NCBI RefSeq assembly: GCF_916700565.1
Contig: NZ_CAKAKO010000006.1
Span: 186,001 to 250,000, forward strand
Direction of reading: 5' to 3'
Length of the DNA: 64,000 nucleotides
Source: Xenophilus sp. Marseille-Q4582
GTDB lineage: Bacteria > Pseudomonadota > Gammaproteobacteria > Burkholderiales > Burkholderiaceae_C
Each line of letters begins with the position of its first letter. Within the stretch, counting starts at the first letter, position 1. Below the pieces are notes generated by a model. That model was not told the DNA's origin. It ran no database searches and saw only the letters and a list, made by a program, of their open reading frames with translations. Of the stretch, positions 8,754 to 16,677 are shown piece by piece. The position numbers and the translations under genes are program-made.

Positions 8754-9131
8754 TCAATCGTCGTGTCTGTCCTCCGAAATGTGAACCGCCATGTCCTGGA
8801 GTACCTGGCTGACGTGCTGGTCGGCAATGCCGTAGAAGATGTGCTTGGCTTGGCGCTCGCCGCGCACGAGGCGCGCGCCGCGCAACAGGCGCAGGTGATG
8901 GCTGACCAAGGACTGCGACAGGTCTAGCGAGCCAGCAATGTCGCCCACTACGACCGATCCGCGCATGCACAGCAACAGGATTTTCAATCGCGATTGGTCG
9001 CCCAGCAGGCGGAAGGTCTCTGCCAGAACAGCGACGTCACTTTGCGATAGTGCGAGGACATCAGTGGTCGTGCCGTGGTTAGAGGTCGAACATTGCACAA
9101 TAGCGGCGCTGGTGGTTTTGCGGGATGTCAT
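8754..9131 (-). CDS. ArsR/SmtB-family zinc-type repressor
   Basis: This 125-residue winged-helix repressor has its HTH at about residues 60-85 (VGDIAGSLDLSQSLVSHHL). Its C-terminal helix carries D104-x-H106-x10-H117-x2-E120, the alpha-5 site of zinc sensors such as SmtB and CzrA. Metal binding at that site releases DNA. It is the second gene of an operon with the CDF exporter upstream (43-bp gap with GAGGG ahead of the start) and is followed by a strong terminator. It probably controls its own operon through the site at 10245 and may act on the other similar operators. A paralogue with the same ligands lies at 21919. Confidence 0.9.
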   Translation of the reverse strand: MTSRKTTSAAIVQCSTSNHGTTTDVLALSQSDVAVLAETFRLLGDQSRLKILLLCMRGSVVVGDIAGSLDLSQSLVSHHLRLLRGARLVRGERQAKHIFYGIADQHVSQVLQDMAVHISEDRHDD

Positions 9132-9174
9132 GGATTCAAACCCTCAAGTGAACTGCGAACCGTCTAGCACGGCC

Positions 9175-10203
9175 TCAATGCTTGTGACCGGGAGCGGAGT
9201 GGTCATGGTCATGGTCATGATTGTGCTCACTGTGGTCGTGGCCGCTGTGGTCCTGACGGCCTGTCGTGGGTTGCAGGCTGCAGATGTTCTCGTCAGCCTC
9301 CGAGTTCCAGTCGATTCCGACTGTGGCGTGTTCGATGCTGAACTGCTCTCGCAGCACCGCCTCGACGCGCTTGACCACAGCTCGCGCCTCCTCGTCCACG
9401 TTGGGTCGAACGTGTAGCGTGGCCATCGTGCGACCGGAAGTGAGTTGCCACACGTGAACATGGCTGACAGCCGCCAGGCCGGGCACAGTGCTCATCAGGC
9501 CTTGTTCCACCTTTTCCGGCGAAGCGTCCTCTGGCGCACCCTCCAACAGGATATGGATCGACTTGGCCAGGAGCTTCCAGGCGCTGCGCAGAATCAACGC
9601 CGCTACTAGAACCGACAGGATGGGGTCGATCGGAGTCCAGCCGGTGAAGTAGATGACGATCGCTGCAACGATGGCGCCGACAGAGCCGAGCAGGTCACCC
9701 ATCACGTGGAGGATGGCACCTTTCACATTGACGTGATCGGTTTCGCCGCGGGTCATGATCCACAGCACGAGGACGTTGATCAGTAAGCCGAGCACGGCGA
9801 CGATCATCATCGGGCCGGCGAGGATGACGGGCGGCGCCTGCAGCCGCTCCCACGCCTCGTAGGCGATCCATGCGACGATCGCGAACAGGGTCACGGCGTT
9901 CAGGAAGCCGGCGATGACCTCGAAGCGCAGGTAACCGAATGTGCGTTTGCTGTCGGCTGCGCGGCGACCGAATCGGAAGGCAGCGTAAGCCAGGGCAAGT
10001 GCCACGGCGTCGGTCAGCATGTGGCCAGCATCGGCAAGTAGGGCTAGCGAGCCCGACAGCACGCCGCCGACAGCTTCCACGAGCATGAAGCCGAAGATCA
10101 GGAAGAAGGAAACCAGAACCTTGCGCTCGTTGGCGCTGGTCACTGTGGGGGTGTGGTCGTGATCATGGTCGTGACCATGATCATGTGCATTGGATTGGGA
10201 CAT
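9175..10203 (-). CDS. czcD: CDF-family Zn/Cd/Co cation efflux protein
   Basis: This 342-residue member of the cation diffusion facilitator family exchanges cytoplasmic divalent cations for protons. Six transmembrane segments are visible. The zinc-site motifs are in TM2 (LLADAGHMLTDAVAL, HxxxD) and TM5 (HVMGDLLGS, HxxxD). The cytoplasmic domain has VSHVHVWQLTSG. Both termini are His/Asp-rich (HDHGHDHDHDH at the start, HNHDHDHDH near the end). It is the first gene of the operon with arsR and has an ArsR-type operator 42 bp upstream. CzcD and ZitB are the nearest well-known relatives; metal range is inferred. Confidence 0.93.
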   Translation of the reverse strand: MSQSNAHDHGHDHDHDHTPTVTSANERKVLVSFFLIFGFMLVEAVGGVLSGSLALLADAGHMLTDAVALALAYAAFRFGRRAADSKRTFGYLRFEVIAGFLNAVTLFAIVAWIAYEAWERLQAPPVILAGPMMIVAVLGLLINVLVLWIMTRGETDHVNVKGAILHVMGDLLGSVGAIVAAIVIYFTGWTPIDPILSVLVAALILRSAWKLLAKSIHILLEGAPEDASPEKVEQGLMSTVPGLAAVSHVHVWQLTSGRTMATLHVRPNVDEEARAVVKRVEAVLREQFSIEHATVGIDWNSEADENICSLQPTTGRQDHSGHDHSEHNHDHDHDHSAPGHKH

Positions 10204-10244
10204 GGGCGCCTCTGCTGGTTGAGTGTTTGACTATGGTGAAATAT

Positions 10245-10270
10245 AACACATGAATATGTGTTCATTTGAT
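10245..10270 (-). promoter_or_regulatory. ArsR/SmtB-type operator upstream of the CDF-arsR operon
   Basis: The core ACATGAATATGTGTTCAT contains ATGAA and TTCAT as inverted half-sites and is set in an AT-rich region. It lies 42 bp ahead of the CDF start codon, where it would overlap a promoter. Confidence 0.6.
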
Positions 10271-10336
10271 ATATTTTGGCTCACCCTTCTCAGCCTCCGA
10301 AGCCATGCGTTGTGATGCCGCAACGAGAAAATGTGC

Positions 10337-10912
10337 CTATCCTTTCGGCCAGATACGGTGCAGGTCATCCAGAATCAGCTGGTGATGGTGCCTGCCTTGG
10401 TCTGCGTGTGTGCGTAAATGAGGGTGATCCGGCGGCAAGCTGGGGTGGTCATGCGCCACGTCAGAAGGGTCGCTGGCCGGCCACAGCCAGAGCGTCAGCG
10501 CCACGCCGGCCAAGCCGACCAGGGACATGACAATGAAGGTCGATGGCAAGCCCATGACCGCGCCGAAGCGGCCGGCAAGTGGGTAGCAGATGAGCCAACA
10601 GGCGTGCGACAGCGCGAAGTGTGCCGCGAAGATCGCAGGACGGTCCTCGGCATGGGCCGAGCGGCGCAGAAGACGGCCGGATGGCGTTTGCGCCACGCTG
10701 TAGCCAAAGCCGATGATCAACCACAGCGGCAGCAACAATGCATAGCTCGGCAGCAGTGCGCCGATCCCCGTGCCCACGACCAGTACGGTAGCGCCGGTGA
10801 GCATCGCGGTTCGGTCGGCCACCTTTTCCAGTAAGGATGGCAGAACGAAGGCTGCCACCATCGAACCGCCTCCGAATGCCGCCAGTGCCGACGCCACTTC
10901 GACCTCGCCTAG
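10337..10912 (-). pseudogene. nreB-like MFS metal exporter, 3' part
   Basis: Read from 10912, this encodes the C-terminal half of a major facilitator protein (LGEVEVASALAAFGGGSMVAAFVLPSLLEKVADR…), with about six transmembrane segments. It ends in a His-rich tail (HDHPSLPPDHPHLRTHADQGRHHH). A His-rich C-terminus and an adjacent CsoR/RcnR-family regulator are features of NreB-type nickel exporters. Precise removal of the IS1182-family element joins it in frame to 12476-13089 (…KARFGL-GEVEVAS…). The gene is inactivated by that insertion and by an earlier deletion near its start. Confidence 0.85.
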
Positions 10913-12475
10913 CAGCCTGTCGGACTTGAATTCATAAATGGACAGAGCGCGACAAAGACAAAGCGAATTGCCCACTATTTGAGCGTTTTTAACCGGTTGT
11001 TGCCCTGAATTTCCTGAATTCGAGCGGATTCAGCCTCTGTTCACGCATTTTGAACGGAATGCGGGCGCAACGTGGCCATGCGTTTCAAGTTCCACGCCAG
11101 GCACACCAGGGTCCATTCGTTCTGGACATTCGCCAGACCGCGCAGCAGGAACTGACGGAAGCCCATCACCGACTTGATGATTCCGAATACCGGTTCCACC
11201 GTCTGCTTGCGCTGCCCATAGGCCGCGCGCCCGGCCTTGGTCTTGAGTCGGTGCTTCATTTTGTCGACCGGACTGGTCGGCTCCGATGACGCTGCCGGCT
11301 CTTCGAAACGCTCGCGCCAGTGCCGATGGTGGGCGTCGCGGCCCACGGCAATCAGGGGCTCGATCCTGGCGGCCTCGCAGGCTTCGACATTCTTCTCGCT
11401 GAAGTAGCCGCTATCGGCCAGGAATTTCTCCGGCTGGTTCAGCTCCTCGGGAAGCGCTTGAAGCTTGGCCAGCATCGGTACGACCTGTTCCTTGTCGTTG
11501 CCCGCCTGGGTCACATGCGGCGCCATGACCAACATGGATTCGCTATCGACCAGCGCTTGGGCGTTGTAGCACTGCTCGAAGCCGCCACCAGCCACCTTCA
11601 TGATGCGCGACTCTTCGTCGGTCAGGTTGATCTGGTCGTCCGGGCGCGGGCCCACCTGCGGCGGCTTCGGCGGTTTGCCTCCAGGCTTCTTGCCGTTGGC
11701 CTTTTCCTTGGCCTCGCGCTTGTCCAGCTTGGCTTGATACTCGGCCTGCTCGCGCTCGAGGCGTTCCTTGGCCCGCGCTTCGATCTTGGTCTTGGCTTCT
11801 GCTATGGCGGCCAGGCGGTCTTCGCGCCGCTTGATCTCGTCGGGCAGACTGACCCCGTCGGGGAGGTCGCTCTGATCGGCCGCTTCTGCCAGCTTGAGCA
11901 TCTCCTGGACCTCGGCCTTTAGCTGGGCCTCGATCTTCTCGGCGTGAGCATAGGACAGGGCGCTGTGCCGCGAGGCATTGGCGTGGATCTTGGTGCCGTC
12001 CAGACTGACCGTGCCAAAACGCGAGACTTGGTTCTCGCGCGCGATTTGCAGTACCTGCACAAAGGTCGCGGCGAACTGCTCTCCGTGGCGACGGCGGAAG
12101 CTGGCCAGGGTGTCGTGATCCGGGTGCTGGTCGCAGGCGATAAACCGGAACGCCAGGGAGTCATAGCTGGCTCGCTCGATCTTGCGGCTTGAATACGCAC
12201 CCGTGGCATAGCCGTAGATCAGCAACGACAGCAACATAGCCGGATGGTAGGCAGCGCTGCCACGGCCCGCATAGACGCTCTCCAGCTTCGACAGATCCAG
12301 GCCCTCTACGACCTCCACCACGTAGCGCGCCAAATGTGACTCGGGCAGCCAGTCCTGCACCGACGGCGGGAGCAAGTAGTCGATTTCGCGGTTTATCGGT
12401 CGAAAGCGGCTCATACAGTCAGGTTCCAGGAGCGATGCGCAATTCTACCGGCGAGGGGAAAAGTCCGACAGGCTG
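10913..12475 (-). mobile_element. IS1182-family insertion sequence
   Basis: The element is 1563 bp long. Both ends read CAGCCTGTCGGACTT inward, and it is flanked by a palindromic 4-bp duplication CTAG (10909-10912 and 12476-12479). One transposase gene fills most of it. Excision with one CTAG restores the MFS reading frame. Confidence 0.93.
11041..12414 (-). CDS. IS1182-family transposase
   Basis: The 457-residue protein starts MSRFRPINREIDYLLPPSVQDWLPESH, the usual opening of IS1182 transposases. DDE residues are expected in the segments VSLDGTKIHANAS (D), FLADSGYFSEKN (D) and KQTVEPVFGIIKSVMGFRQF (E). A long Lys/Glu-rich coiled-coil insertion sits between the first two (about residues 165-245). 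The gene is uninterrupted, so the element could be active. It is transcribed in the same direction as the MFS gene it interrupts. Confidence 0.93.
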   Translation of the reverse strand: MSRFRPINREIDYLLPPSVQDWLPESHLARYVVEVVEGLDLSKLESVYAGRGSAAYHPAMLLSLLIYGYATGAYSSRKIERASYDSLAFRFIACDQHPDHDTLASFRRRHGEQFAATFVQVLQIARENQVSRFGTVSLDGTKIHANASRHSALSYAHAEKIEAQLKAEVQEMLKLAEAADQSDLPDGVSLPDEIKRREDRLAAIAEAKTKIEARAKERLEREQAEYQAKLDKREAKEKANGKKPGGKPPKPPQVGPRPDDQINLTDEESRIMKVAGGGFEQCYNAQALVDSESMLVMAPHVTQAGNDKEQVVPMLAKLQALPEELNQPEKFLADSGYFSEKNVEACEAARIEPLIAVGRDAHHRHWRERFEEPAASSEPTSPVDKMKHRLKTKAGRAAYGQRKQTVEPVFGIIKSVMGFRQFLLRGLANVQNEWTLVCLAWNLKRMATLRPHSVQNA

Positions 12476-13089
12476 CTAGGCCAAAGCGCGCCTTCACGAG
12501 AACCACCGTGTTCACGATCACCATGGCGCCCGCCGCCGAGACGGCCAAGCTGATCGCCAGCAGGCCCCGCAGGCGTGGCGTAGCGAGATAGATGCGTGTG
12601 CCGCGGGTCGTGCGATCCCAAATGCCGCGGCGCGGTCCGGGAATAGTTGTGGGCAACCGCACGCTGACCACGAGCGCGGCTGAAACGAGGAAACCGAGCA
12701 CTGTTCCCGCGAACAGGTTGTGAAAGCTGATGACGGTCAGCAGCGCAGCAGCCAGCATCGGGGAAATCAGGCTTTCCAGGTCATAGGCCAGCCGGGACAG
12801 CGACAGCGCCTTCGTGTAGTCCTCTTCATCGGGAAGGATGTCCGGGATAGTGGCTTGGAAAGTCGGCGTGAAGCCGGCGGATGCCGCTTGCAGGACAAAG
12901 ATCAGCAGATAGATCTGCCAGACCTCGGTGACAAATGGCAAACAGATCGCGACAACCGCTCGTACCAGGTCCAGCGCTACGAGTAATGACCGTCGCGGGA
13001 ACTGGTCGGCGAAGGCCTGTGCCGACGAGTGCGATCACCTGCGCGGTGAACAGGTGGCGGTAGGTGCGGTTCTTTAGGACGGAGAGCAT
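12476..13089 (-). pseudogene. nreB-like MFS metal exporter, 5' part (deleted and frameshifted)
   Basis: The ATG at 13089 begins MLSVLKNRTYRHLFTAQVIALVGTGL, a typical MFS first helix. The frame then breaks: the next MFS residues (AFADQFPRRSLLVALDLVRAV) follow at once in another frame, starting at the shared bases GGCCTTCGCC. About 40 residues that normally lie between the first helix and the 'ADxFPRR' loop are missing, so an internal deletion has also shifted the frame. The new frame continues well (LPFVTEVWQIYLLIFVLQAASAGFTP…) up to the IS1182-family element. The gene follows the CsoR/RcnR regulator by 9 bp, so the two formed an operon like nreAB. Confidence 0.85.
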
Positions 13090-13098
13090 CGAGAGACC

Positions 13099-13356
13099 TC
13101 AGAGCAGTTTGGTTAGTGCCTTCATTTCGGCCAGAACGGAGTCCTCACCATGAGACAGGCAGTGGTCGATGTGGTCATGGATCAGGACGCGCTTGGCCGC
13201 TGTGACGGCGCTCTCCACCGCAGCGAGCTGGCGAGCGATGTCCAGGCAGGTTTCTTCTCCTTCGATCATCCCGATGACGTGTCGCAGATGACCCTCGGCG
13301 CGCTTGAGCCGTTTCACGAGATCTGGGTGGCTGGTGTGCTTGTGCATCTCTTTCAT
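13099..13356 (-). CDS. CsoR/RcnR-family metal-sensing repressor (NreA-like)
   Basis: The 85-residue all-helical protein belongs to the family that includes CsoR (copper), RcnR (nickel/cobalt) and NreA. The ligand positions are occupied by C37, H62 and C66, the C-H-C spacing of CsoR. Extra His residues at the N-terminus (H5, H7, H10) and at 60, 65 and 69 recall nickel/cobalt sensors. Its gene precedes an nreB-like exporter by 9 bp, which favours a nickel or cobalt signal; ligand set alone would allow copper. A GC-tract palindrome just upstream of its start is the likely operator. The downstream exporter is broken, so the regulator is probably orphaned. Confidence 0.88.
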   Translation of the reverse strand: MKEMHKHTSHPDLVKRLKRAEGHLRHVIGMIEGEETCLDIARQLAAVESAVTAAKRVLIHDHIDHCLSHGEDSVLAEMKALTKLL

Positions 13357-13364
13357 GCAGCAAT

Positions 13365-13386
13365 CATATCCCCCCCGGGGGATATG
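13365..13386 (-). promoter_or_regulatory. CsoR/RcnR-type operator
   Basis: A 22-bp near-palindrome CATAT + C7G5 + ATATG lies 9 bp upstream of the regulator start. A GC tract flanked by AT-rich arms is the recognised form of CsoR/RcnR-family sites. Confidence 0.65.
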
Positions 13387-13510
13387 CTCAAGGAGTCTGC
13401 ATAGCTGTTTGCGCAGTGGATTAGCCCCACCTCGCCTCTCGATGTCTTGCGCCCGACGCCCTCTCTAAGGCGATTGGTGCTCAAAGGATGTAAGGTTTTC
13501 TTTCCCATTC

Positions 13511-13538
13511 ATATGAATAGATATACAATTGTTCATAT
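13511..13538 (+). promoter_or_regulatory. ArsR/SmtB-type operator upstream of the czc-like operon
   Basis: The inverted repeat ATATGAA - 14 bp - TTCATAT spans 28 bp and lies 100 bp ahead of the outer-membrane factor gene. It is the same length as the zntA site and shares its half-site TGAA/TTCA. The rest of 13387-13637 shows no gene. Confidence 0.55.
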
Positions 13539-13637
13539 CTGAGCCAGTGAACAGTGGCTTTTCAACGACAAGCACTTGCTCGGAAAGAGAACACCCAGCC
13601 GGGGGTAAGTACTGATGCAACACCGATGGAGAATTGA

Positions 13638-14966
13638 ATGCTTCGCAAAGACATACGCAAGGGATGGATATGGGCGGTATCCACGCTTTGGGCCGGCACC
13701 GTGCTAGCCCAGCCAGTAGCCGCCCCTCACGTCCCATCCAGACCAGACAGCCATATGGTCGCCCAATTGTGGGAGTCAGCTTGGCAGCGGCAGCCAGAAG
13801 CCGCTGGAGAAGGCGCCTGGCAGCAGGCCGCCCAAGCACGCCAAGAGACGGCCGGCAGTTGGGTGGCAGGTCCGATGGCGCTGGAAGCCTCCACCAAAAC
13901 TGATCGGTTCAACAACCGCAACGGACAGCGCGAATATGAAGTCGGGGTGGCTATTCCCCTTTGGATGCCTGGTGAGCGCGCCTCGTCGGCACGCTGGGCG
14001 GACGCGGAAAGCCTCGCGCTATCCAGCCGGATGCTGGCCGCCAAGCTACGCACGGCCGGACAGGTTCGCCAGGCATGGTGGGCATGGCAGCGTGCCCAGG
14101 CCGAATTGGTGGCGGCGCAGGATCGCACCCGCAGCGCGGACGAGTTGGCGCAAGATGTGGCTCGCCGGGTTCGCGCGGGCGACCTGGCGCAAGCCGACAG
14201 AAACCAGGCCGATGGCGCCTTGGCGTCGGCTCGTAGTGCCCTGGCCATTGCTCAGGCCGAAGAAATCACGCAGCGCGAGGCGTTGTTGGCACTGACCGGC
14301 ATCGAGAGTATCCCGTCGCAGGCCGATTCCGCGCAGCCGGAGCAGTCAGGTGTCCGAGTTCAACCGGCATCGGCACAGCCGTCCGGCGCGTTGTTGGGTA
14401 ACCACCCTGCGCTGCTGGAACTGCAGCACAAGGCGCTGGCGGCCCGCCGCTCTGCGGAACTGGTGTCCCATCAGAAGTACGCCAACCCCGAACTGACCCT
14501 GGCGACCACGCGGGATCGGGGCGGCTACGGCGAACGCTACAACCAGACGATCACGGTGGGTGTGCGCATTCCCTTCGGTACGGGTAGCCGTCATACCGAG
14601 CAATTGTCCAGCGCCAATGCGCAGGCACTGGAGGCTGAGTCGGCACTCGCGGCCCAGCGCACCCGGCTACTCTCGGAAATTCGAACTGCCCAATCGCGCG
14701 AACTGGCAACCAGCACCCAGATGCAGGCCGCTTCGGAGCGCCAGCGACTAGCCCAACAAACGCGCACCTTCTACCAAAAGTCGTTCGCGATGGGCGAGAC
14801 GGACATGCCGACACGCCTTCGCATCGAGCAGGAGGCCACCGAGGCCGAGCGCGCGGCGCTGCTCGCCAAGGTGGAGCATGCCGCGGCCATCTCGTCCCTG
14901 TTGCAGGCACAAGGCACGCTGCCGCAGCCGACCGAGACTTTCACTGACATCTCCGGCACGCGCTGA
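13638..14966 (+). CDS. czcC: CzcC-like outer-membrane channel of a heavy-metal RND system
   Basis: The 442-residue protein is a TolC-family outer-membrane factor. The start has GGAGA nearby and is followed by a signal peptide (GWIWAVSTLWAGTVLAQ). Two OMF repeats of coiled-coil helices are visible (about residues 90-215 and 285-430). They contain beta-strand markers NRNGQREYEVGVAIPLWMPGE and YNQTITVGVRIPFGTGS. It would form the exit duct for the CzcBA-like complex encoded downstream. An ArsR-type operator lies upstream. It heads an operon with four more genes and probably lpdA. Confidence 0.9.
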   Translation: MLRKDIRKGWIWAVSTLWAGTVLAQPVAAPHVPSRPDSHMVAQLWESAWQRQPEAAGEGAWQQAAQARQETAGSWVAGPMALEASTKTDRFNNRNGQREYEVGVAIPLWMPGERASSARWADAESLALSSRMLAAKLRTAGQVRQAWWAWQRAQAELVAAQDRTRSADELAQDVARRVRAGDLAQADRNQADGALASARSALAIAQAEEITQREALLALTGIESIPSQADSAQPEQSGVRVQPASAQPSGALLGNHPALLELQHKALAARRSAELVSHQKYANPELTLATTRDRGGYGERYNQTITVGVRIPFGTGSRHTEQLSSANAQALEAESALAAQRTRLLSEIRTAQSRELATSTQMQAASERQRLAQQTRTFYQKSFAMGETDMPTRLRIEQEATEAERAALLAKVEHAAAISSLLQAQGTLPQPTETFTDISGTR

Positions 14967-15000
14967 TCGGCGCGCGCTCAACCATCCTGGAACCTTAGAA

Positions 15001-15552
15001 ATGTCGCAATCCTCTTTCTGGCGTGCAGCTGCCTTGTCCAGCCTCCTGCTTGGCAGTAGCGCAACGTGGGCCGGCGACGGCCATGACCATGGCGAAGCCG
15101 CTCCTGCCCCCGCAGCGGCCGCGCTTCCGCGCTTTGCCGCAGTTTCCGATGACTTCGAACTGGTGGGTGTGCTGAACGGCCAGCGTCTCACACTCTACCT
15201 CGACCATGCTGCCGACAACCGGCCGGTGACCGATGGCGAGCTGACCCTCGAGCTGGGTGGTCAACAGGTAAAGGTCAGCTCACACGGGGTTGGAGAGTTC
15301 GAGGCCGATCTGACTGAGCCGCTATCCGATGGCGAGACCTCAATCATGGCCACTGTTACTGCGCAGGGCCAATCGGACCTGTTGACGGGCGTTCTCGATG
15401 TTCATAGCGAAGACGCCGAACACGAGCATGCCGTCGCATCCGGCCGTGTGGTCGTACTAGGTGGCGGTGCCGCAGTCCTCGGCGTCGGTGTCCTAGCGTG
15501 GGCGCTGCGCAGACGTACACGCACCAACGGTGCACTGCGAGGTGCAGCATGA
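15001..15552 (+). CDS. Membrane-anchored periplasmic accessory protein of the czc-like operon
   Basis: The 183-residue product starts at the ATG at 15001, just after the czcC-like gene. A signal peptide (MSQSSFWRAAALSSLLLGSSATWAG) is followed by a short His/Asp motif (DGHDHGEAAPAP) and a beta-rich domain of about 110 residues. A C-terminal transmembrane helix (VVVLGGGAAVLGVGVLAWAL) ends with positively charged residues. It lacks the coiled coil of an adaptor. Its His motif matches that at the start of the next gene (DGHDHGDEAPA), so the two may share origin or bind the same metal. Its stop overlaps the next start as ATGA. I do not recognise a named family; a periplasmic metal-delivery or assembly role is inference. 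Confidence 0.8.
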   Translation: MSQSSFWRAAALSSLLLGSSATWAGDGHDHGEAAPAPAAAALPRFAAVSDDFELVGVLNGQRLTLYLDHAADNRPVTDGELTLELGGQQVKVSSHGVGEFEADLTEPLSDGETSIMATVTAQGQSDLLTGVLDVHSEDAEHEHAVASGRVVVLGGGAAVLGVGVLAWALRRRTRTNGALRGAA

Positions 15553-16664
15553 AGCGCAACTTCCGTTTCCTAATGACGACGGCCATGGCGGCTGCATTGG
15601 CTCTGGCTGCTCCCGCGTTCGCTCACGACGGCCATGACCACGGCGACGAAGCGCCGGCTGCGTCTTCCAATGGCCCCCAGCGCCAGCCTGATGGCAGCGT
15701 GTTTCTTCCGAAACCGTCGCAACGTCAGATCGGTGTACGCACCCAGCTGATCAAGCAGGAGCCCTTGGCCCGCAGCCATGAACTGGCTGGCAAAGTAATC
15801 ATGGACCCGACGACAGGCGGCAAGGTCCAGGCAATGGTAATGGGCCGGCTGGTGCCCGGGCCGGATGGTCTGCCGCAGATCGGCCAATCCGTGCGCAAGG
15901 GCCAGGTGCTGGCTTACATCGAACCGGCCAGCGGTGTGCTGGAGCGCTCAGGCCAGATGGCCCAGGTTGCCGAGCTGCGTGCGGGCCAAGCGCTCGCGCA
16001 GAAGCGCTTGGCCCGGCTGCGCGAGCTGTCGGAGACCGTGCCCCGCAAGGAGATCGAAGCAGCCGAAAGCGAAGTGAACAGCCTGACCGAACGCGCCCGC
16101 GCCTTGAGCGGGGGCCTCGCCGGCAGGGACGTACTGAAGGCCCCAGTCAGCGGCGTCATCGCATCCAGCCCCGCAGTTGCCGGGCAGGTCGTGGATGCGC
16201 GCGAACTGGTGTTTGAGGTGGTCGATCCGACCCAACTGCGCATCGAGGCGCTTGCCTACGATCCGGCAATGGCACAGAACCTGGCCGGTGCTGCACTCGC
16301 AGTAGGCGGTCAGAAGGTGCCGCTGAGCTTCGTCGGTGCCGCCAGCAGCCTGCGCGAGCAGGCCCTGCCCATGCTGTTCAAGGGCACCAGCGAAAGCCTC
16401 TCGCGCTTGGCGGTCGGTATGCCGGTGGTGGTCTTCGTGCAAGAGGCGACGACGGTACCTGGCTACCGCGTGCCTTCCGGTGCGCTGATGAAGAACCCTG
16501 CCAACCAGAACATCGTCTGGGTCAAAGACCAGGCCGAGCGCTTCGAGCCGCGTGTCGTGAACATCACTCCTTTGGATGGTGCATCCATCGCTGTCACTTC
16601 GGGCCTGGCGGACGGCGACCGCGTGGTTGTCGAGGGCGCGTCCCTGATCAATCAAGTTCGTTGA
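15549..16664 (+). CDS. czcB: CzcB-like periplasmic adaptor of a heavy-metal RND system
   Basis: The 371-residue membrane fusion protein starts at the ATG within the ATGA overlap. It has a signal peptide ending in …APAFAHDGHDHGDE, so the mature protein begins with a His/Asp cluster. Lipoyl and hairpin segments follow (GGKVQAMVMGRLVP…VRKGQVLAYIEP; a short coiled coil at about 130-190; LKAPVSGVIASSPAVAGQVVDA), then a beta-barrel and a C-terminal membrane-proximal domain. It bridges the CzcA-like pump and CzcC-like channel and may pass metal to the pump. The RND gene follows by 13 bp with GAGGGGCA ahead of it. Confidence 0.92.
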   Translation: MKRNFRFLMTTAMAAALALAAPAFAHDGHDHGDEAPAASSNGPQRQPDGSVFLPKPSQRQIGVRTQLIKQEPLARSHELAGKVIMDPTTGGKVQAMVMGRLVPGPDGLPQIGQSVRKGQVLAYIEPASGVLERSGQMAQVAELRAGQALAQKRLARLRELSETVPRKEIEAAESEVNSLTERARALSGGLAGRDVLKAPVSGVIASSPAVAGQVVDARELVFEVVDPTQLRIEALAYDPAMAQNLAGAALAVGGQKVPLSFVGAASSLREQALPMLFKGTSESLSRLAVGMPVVVFVQEATTVPGYRVPSGALMKNPANQNIVWVKDQAERFEPRVVNITPLDGASIAVTSGLADGDRVVVEGASLINQVR

Positions 16665-16677
16665 GGGGCACCATTCC

